Assembly: GCF_947255005.1 (NCBI RefSeq)
Contig: NZ_CAMYFI010000002.1
Span: 19,521-83,520, forward strand
Direction of reading: 5' to 3'
Source: an uncultured Tessaracoccus sp.
GTDB taxonomy: Bacteria; Actinomycetota; Actinomycetes; Propionibacteriales; Propionibacteriaceae
DNA: 64,000 bases
The notes below the pieces were generated by a model. It made no database searches, was not told the origin of the DNA, and saw nothing but the letters and a program-made list of their open reading frames with translations. Shown piece by piece: positions 17,001 through 25,843 of the stretch. The translations under genes and the position numbers were made by a program. Each line of letters starts with the position of its first letter. The stretch's first letter is position 1.

Positions 17001-18739
17001 AGGATCTCTTCTTCCCATTCGGGCGCCATGTCACGCGCCACTTTAATTTCATCATTGCTGACACCTGCGGGCACCATCGGCCACACCATGGCGTCCTTCT
17101 CGACGACAAACTCCACCACGACGGGGCGGTCGTTAATCTCCATCGCCTTGCTGATCGCGTCCTCCATCTCTTCCTCGTTGGTGGCGCGAAACGCTGCGCA
17201 CCCCATCGCTTCGGCCAGCATCGGGAAGTTGGGCCAGTTTTCGGTGAGCAGGTCGGTATTCGAATAGCGGCCCTCATAGAATAGGCTTTGCCATTGCCGC
17301 ACCATGCCGAGCACGTTGTTGTTCATGACGGCGATCTTCACTGGAATCTGGTTGACCGCACAGGTGACGAGTTCCTGATTCGTCATCTGGAAGCAGCCGT
17401 CGCCGTCGATACCCCATACCGTGCGGTCGGGATTGGCAACCTTGGCGCCCATCGCGGCGGGGACACAGAAGCCCATCGTGCCAGCACCACCGGAGTTCAA
17501 GAAGGAGTTCGGCCTCTCATGGGGCAGGAAGTGCGCAGACCACATCTGGTGCTGCCCTACACCCGTGACGAAAATCGTGTCGTCCGGTGCTCGCTGCCCG
17601 AGTCGTTGAATCACTTCCTGCGGCGAGAGCTTGCCGTCGGCGGGTTCGTCCCAGCGAGGCTGGTAGCGCTCCTTCATGCCGCGCAGGAGCGCCACCCAAG
17701 CCGAAGTGTCCGGGGCTTTGTGGGAGCGTAGCTGTTCGATGAGGCTTTGCAGGGTGAGCTTCACGTCGCCGACGATAGGCACGTCGACGGGAACGTTCTT
17801 GCCGACCTCCGCGGGATCGATGTCGGCGTGGATGACCTTCGCTTCCGGTGCGAAGCTGGACACGAGCCCGGTGACGCGATCGTCGAACCGGGTGCCGAGC
17901 GCGACGAGGAGGTCGGCCTTCTGCAGTGCCCCCACCGCTGCGACCGTGCCGTGCATGCCCGGCATACCCATGTGGAGATCATGGCTGTCGGGAAATACGC
18001 CGCGGGCCATGAGCGTCGTGACAACCGGAATGTTGGTCATCTCCGCAAGCTGGGCCAGCTCTTCATGGGCCCTGGCGGCCATCACACCGCCCCCGACGTA
18101 GAGCACCGGGCGTTTGGAAGCGGAGATCAGCCTCGCCGCTGCCTGGATCTGCCGACCGTGCGGGGTGACCGTCGGCTTATAGCCGGGAAGATCCATCTCT
18201 TCTGGCCAGCGGAACTCCCCCACGTTGGCCAGCGCGTCCTTGGCGATGTCGACGAGCACGGGTCCCTTACGCCCGGTACTCGCGATGTGGAATGCCTCCT
18301 TGATAGCCAGCGGGATGTCTTCCGTGCGCTTCACGAGGAAGCTGTGTTTCGTGATTGGCATCGTGATGCCACGGATGTCGGCTTCCTGGAAGGCGTCGGT
18401 GCCAATCGCGGCCGAGTTCACCTGCCCAGTGATTGCGACGAGCGGCGTCGAATCCATGTAGGCGTTGGCGATGGGGGTGACGAGATTCGTCGCGCCGGGC
18501 CCCGACGTCGCGATACACACGCCCACCTCACCTGAGGTCATGGCGTAGCCCTCCGCGGCATGTCCGGCACCCTGCTCATGGCGGGTGAGGATGTGGCGAA
18601 TCGAGGAATCCATGAGCGGGTCATAGGCGGGAAGAATGGCTCCCCCAGGAATACCGAACGCCACCTTTACGCCCACGCGCTCCAGCGACTCGACAAGCGC
18701 CTGCGCACCCGTGAGCAGTTCACCGTCCTGCTTGGCCAT
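16997..18739 (-). CDS. ilvB: Acetolactate synthase, catalytic large subunit
   Basis: This thiamine-diphosphate enzyme condenses pyruvate with pyruvate or 2-ketobutyrate, the first common step to valine, leucine and isoleucine. The 580-residue protein shows the N-terminal [10 protein letters not shown] and [14 protein letters not shown] segment (catalytic glutamate). The diphosphate-binding motif [12 protein letters not shown] lies near residue 445, followed by the [15 protein letters not shown] segment. It is the first structural gene of ilvBNC, and its start follows an attenuator with a branched-chain leader peptide. Confidence 0.97.
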   Translation of the reverse strand: MAKQDGELLTGAQALVESLERVGVKVAFGIPGGAILPAYDPLMDSSIRHILTRHEQGAGHAAEGYAMTSGEVGVCIATSGPGATNLVTPIANAYMDSTPLVAITGQVNSAAIGTDAFQEADIRGITMPITKHSFLVKRTEDIPLAIKEAFHIASTGRKGPVLVDIAKDALANVGEFRWPEEMDLPGYKPTVTPHGRQIQAAARLISASKRPVLYVGGGVMAARAHEELAQLAEMTNIPVVTTLMARGVFPDSHDLHMGMPGMHGTVAAVGALQKADLLVALGTRFDDRVTGLVSSFAPEAKVIHADIDPAEVGKNVPVDVPIVGDVKLTLQSLIEQLRSHKAPDTSAWVALLRGMKERYQPRWDEPADGKLSPQEVIQRLGQRAPDDTIFVTGVGQHQMWSAHFLPHERPNSFLNSGGAGTMGFCVPAAMGAKVANPDRTVWGIDGDGCFQMTNQELVTCAVNQIPVKIAVMNNNVLGMVRQWQSLFYEGRYSNTDLLTENWPNFPMLAEAMGCAAFRATNEEEMEDAISKAMEINDRPVVVEFVVEKDAMVWPMVPAGVSNDEIKVARDMAPEWEEEIL

Positions 18740-18769
18740 GGGATTCCCTTCTATCTTGTGTCACCTAAT

Positions 18770-18831
18770 AAAAAACCCCCGAGGCCAAGTGGCACACGAG
18801 GGAGCGCTTCGAGAGTTTCAGGCGAAGCGCT
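18770..18831 (-). terminator. Transcription attenuator of ilvBNC
   Basis: On the minus strand, a hairpin with C-rich and G-rich arms (18776-18802) is followed by six Ts (18770-18775), a standard intrinsic terminator ending 30 bases before ilvB. Directly before it, AGCGCTTCG and CGAAGCGCT (18823-18831 and 18803-18811) form a perfect 9-bp stem. The loop of that stem contains AACTCTCG, which is complementary to CGAGAGTT in codons 2-5 of the leader peptide (18868-18875). Alternative folds coupled to leader translation are therefore possible. The leader stop codon lies 2 bases before the first stem. Confidence 0.85.
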
Positions 18832-18832
18832 T

Positions 18833-18880
18833 CTAGATAATTACGAGGTGACGAATGGTCATGCGGCAACTCTCGCGCAT
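18833..18880 (-). CDS. ilvL: ilvBNC leader peptide (attenuation)
   Basis: The 15-codon frame MRESCRMTIRHLVII has six codons for Thr, Ile, Leu, Val, Ile and Ile among its last eight. These are the end products or precursor of the pathway and so the expected stalling codons. GGTGGTGG precedes the ATG, and the stop codon abuts a stem followed by an intrinsic terminator. A comparable leader is known before ilvBNC in Corynebacterium glutamicum. Only 25 bases separate it from the HIT gene, so the promoter probably lies inside or before that gene. Confidence 0.85.
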   Translation of the reverse strand: MRESCRMTIRHLVII

Positions 18881-18905
18881 GACCACCACCAGCGTCAACT
18901 ACGTC

Positions 18906-19340
18906 TCAGGATGTGGACCATTTGCCGACGAGTTCCCCGCTGTCGCCGCCGTCAACGATGCGGCGATGGGTGTCGTCGACCGATTCTGTCACCTCGCCAC
19001 GCATCGCGGGGATACCCGGGTTATCCGCGTACCGCGGAATGACGTGGATGTGGGTGTGGAATACCTCCTGACCTGCATCGGCGCCCGCGTTGGATAGCAC
19101 GTTGACCGCTGTCGCGCCCAAACGATGCTTCAGCAATGTGCCGACGTGAGCCACCGTCGGGGCGATCTCGGCGAGCACCGCGTCGTCTTCGAGCACGTCG
19201 GTACTGTGCCGACGAGGCACCACCAACGTGTGCCCCACTTGCCAGGGTGCGATGTCTAGGAACGCGACGGCGTGCTCGTCAGCATGGATGAGCTTCGACG
19301 AGATCTCTCCGGCGATGATCTTGCAAAATAGGCAATCCAT
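18906..19340 (-). CDS. HIT-family (Hint-like) nucleotide-binding protein
   Basis: The 144-residue protein has the N-terminal CLFCKIIAGEISS and the histidine triad HTHIHVIP near residue 96. These are the signatures of Hint-type phosphoramidases that hydrolyse adenosine or guanosine phosphoramidates. The length and CxxC-containing start are normal for bacterial Hint proteins. It is upstream of the ilv leader and downstream of hisF on the same strand. Confidence 0.92.
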   Translation of the reverse strand: MDCLFCKIIAGEISSKLIHADEHAVAFLDIAPWQVGHTLVVPRRHSTDVLEDDAVLAEIAPTVAHVGTLLKHRLGATAVNVLSNAGADAGQEVFHTHIHVIPRYADNPGIPAMRGEVTESVDDTHRRIVDGGDSGELVGKWSTS

Positions 19341-19371
19341 GCTGCCATCCTATAGCCGGACGGTGGTGCGA

Positions 19372-20133
19372 TCAGCGAACTTCGAAGCCCGCCGAACGTA
19401 GGCCATCTTTCACATCAGCGATTCGCAGCGTGCCGAAGTGGAACACGCTTGCGGCGAGCACGGCGTCGGCTCCGGCGCGGACTGCGTCGACGAAATGCTC
19501 GACGGTTCCGGCTCCTCCGGATGCGATGAGCGGGCAGGTGACAACGTCGCGCACCGCCTGGATCATCTCGAGGTCGAAGCCGTCTTTCGTGCCGTCGGCA
19601 TCCATCGAGTTGAGCAGGATCTCTCCGACACCGCGACGTGCCGCGTCGCGCGCCCAGACGAGGAGATCGATGCCTGCGGAGGTGCGGCCGCCGTGGGTGG
19701 TGACGCCGAATCCCGACGGCATGTCGGGATCTCGTCGGGCATCGAGTGAAAGGATGAGCACTTGTCTGCCGAAACGCTCTCGGATTTCGTCGATCACAGC
19801 GGGTCGGGCGAGTGCGCCGGTGTTGATGCCCACCTTGTCGGCTCCGCAACGCAGGAGCAGGTCAACGTCATTCACCGATCGGACGCCACCGCCGACGCCC
19901 AGCGGGATGAAGACGTTCTCCGCACAGCGCTGCACGACGTCGCGGGTGGTGCTGCGTTCTTCAGCGGAAGCGGAGACGTCAAGGAAGATGAGCTCGTCAG
20001 CACCCTCGTCGTTGTATTTTTCAGCGAGCTCGACGGGGTCGCCCGCGTCTCGCAAGTTCATGAAGTTCACACCTTTGACTACACGCCCGCCATCAACGTC
20101 GAGGCAAGGAATCACGCGTACGGAAACACCCAT
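19372..20133 (-). CDS. hisF: Imidazole glycerol phosphate synthase, cyclase subunit
   Basis: HisF, with HisH, converts PRFAR and ammonia to imidazole glycerol phosphate and AICAR. The beta/alpha barrel shows the catalytic aspartate in [19 protein letters not shown] and the second in [10 protein letters not shown]. Phosphate-binding segments GVGGGVRS and [11 protein letters not shown] are present. The ATG at 20133 gives a 253-residue protein matching homologues; a TTG at 20142 lies closer to the GGGGGAGG ribosome site and would add three residues. No other his gene is present in the window. Confidence 0.94.
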   Translation of the reverse strand: MGVSVRVIPCLDVDGGRVVKGVNFMNLRDAGDPVELAEKYNDEGADELIFLDVSASAEERSTTRDVVQRCAENVFIPLGVGGGVRSVNDVDLLLRCGADKVGINTGALARPAVIDEIRERFGRQVLILSLDARRDPDMPSGFGVTTHGGRTSAGIDLLVWARDAARRGVGEILLNSMDADGTKDGFDLEMIQAVRDVVTCPLIASGGAGTVEHFVDAVRAGADAVLAASVFHFGTLRIADVKDGLRSAGFEVR

Positions 20134-20194
20134 AGAGAACAACGTACCTCCCCCGCGCGCAAGGTAGTGCGGCTGTCGTCATCGCGAGACGAGA

Positions 20195-20340
20195 TTTCGA
20201 TGCGCCCGCTACGCGGGCTACTCAATCATCGGCGAGGATCAGGTGCCGGGGTTTCGATACGCGAGCTCCGCTCGCTACTCAACCACCGGGGGTGGCCGAC
20301 ACCCGACCGTCGAGTAGCGGCAAAGCCGCGTATCGAGACG
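20195..20340. repeat. Cluster A of palindromic repeats (three copies), downstream of the GIY-YIG gene
   Basis: Two direct copies of TTTCGATRCGC...GCTACTCAAYCAYCGG lie at 20195-20232 and 20252-20288, each with a short variable hairpin at the centre (CCCGCTACGCGGG or GCGAGCTCCGCTCGC). An inverted copy follows at 20308-20340. The linker GCCGACACCCGACCGTCGAG before the inverted copy recurs in cluster B. The core hairpin sequence varies but keeps its pairing, as in bacterial REP elements. Related repeats are abundant in several actinobacterial genomes. Confidence 0.88.
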
Positions 20341-20342
20341 CA

Positions 20343-20627
20343 TTATCGATTGCGAGGCTTCTTAGAGAGACGTTTGATCTCTTCCCAATCACCATCAATA
20401 AGAGCCTGCCGCTTCGCGTGGCTCCAGCCCTGCACGCGTTTCTCCATCGCGAACGCATCCGCGACACACTCAAACTCTGCTGCGTACACCATCGCCACCG
20501 GAAGCCTCCTGCGAGTGTACGTCGCGCCCTGGCCTGCAGCGTGCGTGGCCAGTCGCGTGTGCAGATCCCTTGTGCTTCCCACGTAGAACGTTCCGTCATT
20601 GCATCGCAGCATGTATATCCAAGCCAT
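20343..20627 (-). CDS. Stand-alone GIY-YIG nuclease-domain protein
   Basis: The 94-residue protein is a minimal GIY-YIG domain: WIYMLRCNDGTFYVGSTRDL gives the paired motif, HAAGQGATYTRRRLP carries the conserved arginine, and a glutamate in MEKRVQGW completes the active site. It belongs to the UPF0213/YhbQ-like single-domain group, whose cellular role is poorly defined. The ATG at 20627 was chosen because homologues begin MAWIYML. A longer frame would read through intergenic sequence. Palindromic repeats crowd both sides, the nearest only 2 bases from the stop. Confidence 0.88.
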   Translation of the reverse strand: MAWIYMLRCNDGTFYVGSTRDLHTRLATHAAGQGATYTRRRLPVAMVYAAEFECVADAFAMEKRVQGWSHAKRQALIDGDWEEIKRLSKKPRNR

Positions 20628-20697
20628 ACCCCCACGCTTGGCACCTCGGTACTCGATATTCCCATCTGAGGTGGAGGTTGTGGATAAGTGTCTGGTG

Positions 20698-20860
20698 ATT
20701 TCGATACGCGCCCTTCGGGCGCTACTCAATCACCGGGCGCGCTGCTACTCAATGACCGGGGCAGCCAACACCCGACCGTCGAGTAGGGCCGAAGGCCCGT
20801 ATCGAGACGCAGCGACGGGATTTCGATACGCCCGCTACGCGGGCTACTCAATCACCGGTT
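20698..20860. repeat. Cluster B of palindromic repeats (three copies plus a partial)
   Basis: A direct copy lies at 20698-20737 (central hairpin GCGCCCTTCGGGCGC), followed by a partial tail GCTACTCAATGACCGGGG at 20743-20761. An inverted copy sits at 20774-20810 and another direct copy at 20819-20860. The linker GCCAACACCCGACCGTCGAG before the inverted copy is nearly identical to that in cluster A. The two clusters therefore share a composite head-to-head unit. They occupy the gap between helY and the GIY-YIG gene. Confidence 0.88.
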
Positions 20861-20870
20861 GAAACGGCAG

Positions 20871-23600
20871 TCAGTCGTCGCCCATGTCGGCGGCGATGAC
20901 GCCGCGGCGCATCTGGTCGATGGCTAGGCGGGCGGTGCGGCGGAGGTCGCCGGGGCCGGCGGCCTGTGCTACCTGGCCGCAGAGGTCGATCACCTGTCGC
21001 ACCCAGCGCACAAAGTCACCTGGTGCAAGCGAGGAGTTGCGAAGCACCTTCGCCAATTCCTGGCCGCTCGCCCAGCGCCACACCGCCGACGCGAATCCAA
21101 TGTCGAGGTCGCGAGCGCGGTCGCGACGATGGCGTCGCTCGATAATGCCTACTTCACGCCATAGATTCCTGAGCTCACTTTGGGTGCGCTCGCTGACCGC
21201 ATCGGGCATGCGGGGGTGATCTGCGTCACGGCCCGGACGCGACTCGTACACCAGCGAACTCAGTACGGCCGCGAGTTGCGCCGGGTCCAGCTCGTTCAGC
21301 AACCCCCGACGAATCGCCTCGGCGGCGACGAGATCCAGCTCGTTGTAGATGCGTCGCAACATCTGCCCTGCCTCGGTGAGTTCCTCATTCTCGAGGTACC
21401 CGAGCTCCGTCAACACATCACAGACGTGATCGAACTGCACGCCCAGCGAGTTCGCGCGCCCCAACATGGACGCCTCCACGCGTTGTGACTCGCGCTCCAG
21501 ACGCAGAATCTTCGCCGCAGCAACAGCGTGAATCTCCCGGTCCTCACAGGCGTGACACGGATGCGTCCGAATCGCCTTGCGCAATCGCTGAATTTCCGCC
21601 GCGTGCGACTCGTCGGTGGGCACATCCTCCACGCCGGGCGGATCCAGTTCTTCCGTCTTAGCAGCGAGCGCAGCGATCAACGCCCGCCTGTCCGAGCGCT
21701 CCTTCAACCGAAAATGCTTCGGCACCCGAATGCGCCCGTACGCGCTCACCGGACCCGCGAAATTGTGCACCTCGAGCTTCAGCACCGTGTGATCCACAGA
21801 AATCGTCTGCACCCACGGCTGGGCGCCCTTGGCCGGCTTCCTCCCAGTGCGCAACGCCACACTCCAGCCCTGCTTGGGTACCCAAATCACGTCGCCCGGC
21901 AGCAGGCTCGCAATCGAATCGGCGGTCTGCGCCTGCCGCTCCGCCCGACGATGCTTCGCCGAACTGGCCTCAAGCCGCGACACATCGTCGCGCAACTGCG
22001 CATACTCCATGAAGTCGCCCAGGTGGCACTGCACGGTCTCCCGCAGCTCGCTGAGATCGATCTTCCGACGCCGGTCCTGACGCGCTGCCTGCACCACCGT
22101 CTTGTCCGTGAGGAACTGCGAGAAGGACTGATCCAGCATCTCCCGCGCCCGCTCGCGCCCCATCGTCGCAATGAGGTTCACCGCCATGTTGTAGCTGGGC
22201 GCGAAACTCGACTTCAACGGATATGTGCGCCTCGACGCGAGCCCCGCCACCGCGCGAGGGTCCATGCCGGGTTGCCAGCACACGACGGCGTGCCCCTCCG
22301 TGTCGATGCCGCGCCTGCCCGCACGTCCCGTCAGCTGGGTATACTCCCCCGCCGTGATGTCGACGTGCGCCTCGCCGTTGTACTTCGACAGCTTCTCCAG
22401 CACGACGGTGCGCGCCGGCATGTTGATACCCAGCGCGAGGGTCTCCGTCGCAAACACGATCTTGAGCGCGCCGGTTTGAAAGCCCTCTTCGACGATCGCC
22501 TTGAACGCCGGAATCTGGCCGGCGTGGTGGGCGGCCACCCCGTGCGTGAACGCCAGTCGAAAGTCCTCATAACCAAGCGCGTCGAGATCAGTCATCGATA
22601 ATGCTGCGGCGTGCTTGTCAGCAATCGCCCCCAGCATGGCAGCTTCGTGTGGTTCGGTCAGCACCACGCCCGAGCGCAACACCTGCTGAACCGCGCTGTC
22701 GCAACCGGCCCGTGAGAAGATGAAATGGATGGCGGGCAACAGCTTCGCCGCCTGGAGCGCGCGGGCCACATCCACTCGGTTCGTGCGGGGCGTAGAGAAC
22801 CGACGATGCACCTCACCGCCGAACTTTCCCCGGCGTGGTTTACCACGACCGCTGCGCCCACGCGGATTGCGCGCATCGTCGCGCACCCGCATCGACTCGT
22901 TCTTGCTCACCTTGAGCAACTCGCGGTTCACCTTCGCCGCCCGCTGCGACGGCGCCTCCTGCGCGGTGGGCGCCACGCCCTCGAACAAATCGACCAGCTT
23001 TCGCCCCACCAGCACATGTTGGTAGAGCGGCACAGGACGACGTTCGCTCACGACGGTGGCGAAACCGCCGCGCACTTCGTCGAGCCACGCACCGAAATCT
23101 TCGACGTTGCTCACCGTCGCAGACAGCGCCACGAGCTGCACGGACTCCGCCAGGCCAAGAATGACCTCTTCCCACGCTGCGCCGCGAAAGCGGTCGGCAA
23201 GGTAGTGCACCTCGTCCATCACCACATAGCCGAGGCCGCGCAGCGTCGGCGATGCGGCGTAGATCATGTTGCGCAGCACCTCGGTGGTCATCACCACGAT
23301 CTGCGCCTCGGCATTCACCGATTGATCGCCCGTCAGCAGGCCCACTCGCTCGGGCCCGTACCGCGCCACGAGATCGTGGTACTTCTGGTTCGACAGCGCC
23401 TTGATCGGCGTGGTGTAGAAGCACTTCCGTGATTCCTCGACCGCCATGAAGACGGCGAACTCCCCCACCACCGTCTTCCCGGCGCCGGTTGGCGCGGCGA
23501 CGAGCACGCCCTTGCCGTCGGCGAGCGCCTTGCAGCCCTCGATCTGGTAGTCGTCGAGCGGAAACGAGTAGCCTTGCGCGAATTCGTCGATGAGGTTCAT
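20871..23600 (-). CDS. helY: DEAD/DEAH-box RNA helicase, Ski2/Mtr4-like
   Basis: The 909-residue superfamily 2 helicase has Walker A APTGAGKT near residue 38, a DEVH box (VMDEVHYL), the SAT motif (ALSATVSN) and motif VI (QLTGRAGRRG). A long C-terminal region resembles the actinobacterial HelY proteins. The family probably remodels RNA in degradation or ribosome metabolism. The order helY-tatC-tatA-pafC-pafB is conserved with Mycobacterium (Rv2092c-Rv2096c), with a lipid kinase inserted here. The ATG at 23600 overlaps the upstream stop (ATGA). Confidence 0.93.
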   Translation of the reverse strand: MNLIDEFAQGYSFPLDDYQIEGCKALADGKGVLVAAPTGAGKTVVGEFAVFMAVEESRKCFYTTPIKALSNQKYHDLVARYGPERVGLLTGDQSVNAEAQIVVMTTEVLRNMIYAASPTLRGLGYVVMDEVHYLADRFRGAAWEEVILGLAESVQLVALSATVSNVEDFGAWLDEVRGGFATVVSERRPVPLYQHVLVGRKLVDLFEGVAPTAQEAPSQRAAKVNRELLKVSKNESMRVRDDARNPRGRSGRGKPRRGKFGGEVHRRFSTPRTNRVDVARALQAAKLLPAIHFIFSRAGCDSAVQQVLRSGVVLTEPHEAAMLGAIADKHAAALSMTDLDALGYEDFRLAFTHGVAAHHAGQIPAFKAIVEEGFQTGALKIVFATETLALGINMPARTVVLEKLSKYNGEAHVDITAGEYTQLTGRAGRRGIDTEGHAVVCWQPGMDPRAVAGLASRRTYPLKSSFAPSYNMAVNLIATMGRERAREMLDQSFSQFLTDKTVVQAARQDRRRKIDLSELRETVQCHLGDFMEYAQLRDDVSRLEASSAKHRRAERQAQTADSIASLLPGDVIWVPKQGWSVALRTGRKPAKGAQPWVQTISVDHTVLKLEVHNFAGPVSAYGRIRVPKHFRLKERSDRRALIAALAAKTEELDPPGVEDVPTDESHAAEIQRLRKAIRTHPCHACEDREIHAVAAAKILRLERESQRVEASMLGRANSLGVQFDHVCDVLTELGYLENEELTEAGQMLRRIYNELDLVAAEAIRRGLLNELDPAQLAAVLSSLVYESRPGRDADHPRMPDAVSERTQSELRNLWREVGIIERRHRRDRARDLDIGFASAVWRWASGQELAKVLRNSSLAPGDFVRWVRQVIDLCGQVAQAAGPGDLRRTARLAIDQMRRGVIAADMGDD

Positions 23601-24508
23601 GCGACGATCACCTTCAGCGCCCCAGGGTCGCACTCGATCACTGCTGGGACATCGCCCAGCTCCTCCCCGTCGCCCATCAAGAAGACGCCGTCGCCGTCGA
23701 TGTCGACCCGCTTCGCCCGCACTAACTCAACCGCAGGGTGCTCCACGAACTTGCCCGAATACATGCTGGGCAGCATCCGCAGCAGCGTGCCACGCCCGAC
23801 CGGGCTCACGAGGGTGAGGTCCAGGTACCCGTCGGTGGGATCTGCGACGGGGCTCATGCGCATGCCGCCGCCGATGATGCCGGTGTTGCACACCGCGACG
23901 AACATGCCCTCGAATTGGCGGGGCTCACCGTCGATCACCAGCCGGTACGTGAGCGGCTTGAACCCCATGAGTTCACGCATCGCGATTACGCCGTAACTGA
24001 GCGAACCGAAGCGCAACCGAATGTCGTTCGTCGCGCGGTTGACGCGCGCATCGTAACCGGAACTGATCGCCGCTCCGACGTAGCGCTCCCCCACGCTTTC
24101 GCTGCCCACCTTGGTGAGATCGAGGTGCTGGGTGCGGCCTGCAGCGATGGCTGCGAGTGCGTCGTCAATGCTCGTTATGCCGAGTGCCCGCGCGAAATCG
24201 TTGCCCGTGCCCGCAGGGATAATCGCGAGCGTCGCGTCGGTATGAGCACAGCCGTTCAGGCCGAGATGGGCCATGCCGTCGCCGCCCACCACCGCGACGG
24301 TGTCCCCCTCCCTCGCGCTCGCTGCGGCGGCACTGATGCGGGCTTCGGCGTCAACCCAACTCGTCGACGTGATTACCAGTACTTCCGCTGACGGCAGCGT
24401 CGCTCGAAGTCGCGCAAGGATCTTCGGCAGTTTTCGCCCAGCGCGGCCACCGCCCGAGCGGGGGTTGACGACGAGCGTGACGAGCTGTGGCTTAGCGAGT
24501 TCGTTCAC
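23597..24508 (-). CDS. Diacylglycerol kinase-type lipid kinase (DagK/YegS-like)
   Basis: The 303-residue protein starts with VTLVVNPRSGGGRAGRKLP, then has the nucleotide-binding VAVVGGDGMAHLGLNG and the substrate-side PAGTGNDFARALG, the three DAGK catalytic-domain signatures. It likely phosphorylates diacylglycerol or a related lipid at the membrane. It overlaps tatC upstream and helY downstream by ATGA junctions, so it is embedded in the helY-tat-paf operon. Confidence 0.9.
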   Translation of the reverse strand: MNELAKPQLVTLVVNPRSGGGRAGRKLPKILARLRATLPSAEVLVITSTSWVDAEARISAAAASAREGDTVAVVGGDGMAHLGLNGCAHTDATLAIIPAGTGNDFARALGITSIDDALAAIAAGRTQHLDLTKVGSESVGERYVGAAISSGYDARVNRATNDIRLRFGSLSYGVIAMRELMGFKPLTYRLVIDGEPRQFEGMFVAVCNTGIIGGGMRMSPVADPTDGYLDLTLVSPVGRGTLLRMLPSMYSGKFVEHPAVELVRAKRVDIDGDGVFLMGDGEELGDVPAVIECDPGALKVIVA

Positions 24509-25377
24509 TGCGCCTCGGGGGCCTCAACGTCAGGATTGAACTCTGCGTACGACGCCTCAGTGATGCCTCGGCGCTTATCGAGGATGCGGCAGATCAGCTC
24601 CGCGACGAAAAACAACAGCGTCATGGGAACGACGAGCGACAGCATAGAGAAGGGATCGACGGTGGGGGTCACCACCGCTGCGAAGATGGTGGATCCCAGC
24701 ACCACCATCTTGCGGTATTTGCCGAGCTGGAAGCCGTGCACCACGCCACCGAGGTTCAGCATCACCAGGAGCACTGGCAGCATAAACGAGACCCCGAACA
24801 CGAGCATGATCATCACCTGCTTCTGCAGGAAATCGACCATGTCGAGCAAGTTCTTGATCTCGAAGCCTTGCGGGGTGAAGCCCACCATGATGGCGACGCC
24901 GCGAGGCCAGACGAGGTAGCCCACCCAGCAGCCCAAGAGGAACAGCGGGGTGGCCGCTGCGACGAAGGTGAGGACGTACTTCTTTTCCTTCTTCAGCAGC
25001 GCCGGGGCGAAGAAGGCCCAAATTTGGTAGAGCCAGATGGGGCTTGTGAACACCAGCCCAGCAAGCAGGCAGGCTATCACCGCAAGGGTGAACGGCGACA
25101 CCACGTTTTGTGCAGTGAGCACGATCTCCGCCGTGCCGTTTGTGTTCTCTTCTACCCATTGTTTGGCCTGGTTGAAGGGATTCGTCACAAATGGCACGAG
25201 GCGTTCATAGATGAACCCGCACCCGATCGCCCCGATCGCGATGGCGATGACGGAGACGGTGAGGCGATAGCGCAGCTCCCGGAGGTGGTCCATGAGCGAC
25301 ATGGTTCCTCCGGGGCCACCCTTGGGGGGTCGCAGCCACGCAAATCGGCGCGGCTTCGCCGTTGTGTCAGATGCCAA
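24505..25377 (-). CDS. tatC: Twin-arginine translocase subunit TatC
   Basis: The 290-residue protein has six membrane helices and the conserved N-terminal segment MSLMDHLRELRYRL, which takes part in signal-peptide recognition. The first periplasmic loop and the segment GFTPQGFEIKNLLDMVDF are typical. TatC binds RR signal peptides and recruits TatA to move folded proteins across the membrane. It begins 9 bases after tatA. Confidence 0.96.
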   Translation of the reverse strand: MASDTTAKPRRFAWLRPPKGGPGGTMSLMDHLRELRYRLTVSVIAIAIGAIGCGFIYERLVPFVTNPFNQAKQWVEENTNGTAEIVLTAQNVVSPFTLAVIACLLAGLVFTSPIWLYQIWAFFAPALLKKEKKYVLTFVAAATPLFLLGCWVGYLVWPRGVAIMVGFTPQGFEIKNLLDMVDFLQKQVMIMLVFGVSFMLPVLLVMLNLGGVVHGFQLGKYRKMVVLGSTIFAAVVTPTVDPFSMLSLVVPMTLLFFVAELICRILDKRRGITEASYAEFNPDVEAPEAQ

Positions 25378-25386
25378 GGCCAGTCA

Positions 25387-25626
25387 TTACCGTTCGGGGC
25401 GTTCGACAGGCTCGTCAACGACCTGCGCATCCGTGTGCGTCGACGTGTTCTTCGGCGCTTCGACCGACTTCTGTTCGTCGTCCGTGGTGACCTCTTCCTT
25501 GAATTCGCGGATCGAGCGTCCGACGCCCTTACCGACACCAGCCAGGCGCGAACCACCGAAGAGCACAAGCACCACGATCAAGATGATGATGGCTTCGGGC
25601 CAGCCGATAAACAGTGGGATGGGCAT
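25387..25626 (-). CDS. tatA: Twin-arginine translocase subunit TatA
   Basis: The 79-residue protein has an N-terminal helix (IGWPEAIIILIVVLVLFGGSR), the FGGSRL hinge and the amphipathic helix AGVGKGVGRSIREFKEE, followed by an acidic tail. TatA oligomers form the Tat translocation path. It precedes tatC in the order typical of actinobacteria and follows a 69-residue membrane protein by 2 bases. Confidence 0.94.
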   Translation of the reverse strand: MPIPLFIGWPEAIIILIVVLVLFGGSRLAGVGKGVGRSIREFKEEVTTDDEQKSVEAPKNTSTHTDAQVVDEPVERPER

Positions 25627-25628
25627 AG

Positions 25629-25838
25629 TTACCGCCTTTCATTACTTGGGACAGTGTAGTCGCGTTTGCTCGAGACAACCTCGTCGAGGATGTCTTGGAG
25701 CCTGGTTACTCGTTCAGCTAGCAGCTCGGATTCTCCGCCAAAGCGATGCAGCTTCGGTTTCAATCGTGACGCGTAGCTGACAAGCACAATCAGCCCGGCG
25801 ACACCCATCACCGCGAGAATCAGCGCAGACCAGATCAT
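25629..25838 (-). CDS. Small single-pass membrane protein of unknown function
   Basis: The 69-residue protein has one helix (about residues 4-22, LILAVMGVAGLIVLVSYASR) and then a charged, partly coiled-coil tail (ELLAERVTRLQDILDEVVSS). It lies between pafC and tatA, with a 5-base gap before it and 2 bases after. The ATG at 25838 fits this spacing; longer frames overlap pafC. It resembles the TatB/TatA layout loosely but has no FGGSRL hinge. I do not recognise a named family. Confidence 0.6.
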   Translation of the reverse strand: MIWSALILAVMGVAGLIVLVSYASRLKPKLHRFGGESELLAERVTRLQDILDEVVSSKRDYTVPSNERR

Positions 25839-25843
25839 GGGAA

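Noticed and set aside
15262..17046. 594-codon plus-strand frame opposite ilvC and ilvN
   Set aside because: High-GC antisense frame; ilvC and ilvN carry full catalytic motifs on the other strand, and no gene family matches the translation.
20195..20860. CRISPR array
   Set aside because: Copies occur in both orientations, differ in their centres, and are not separated by regular unique spacers.
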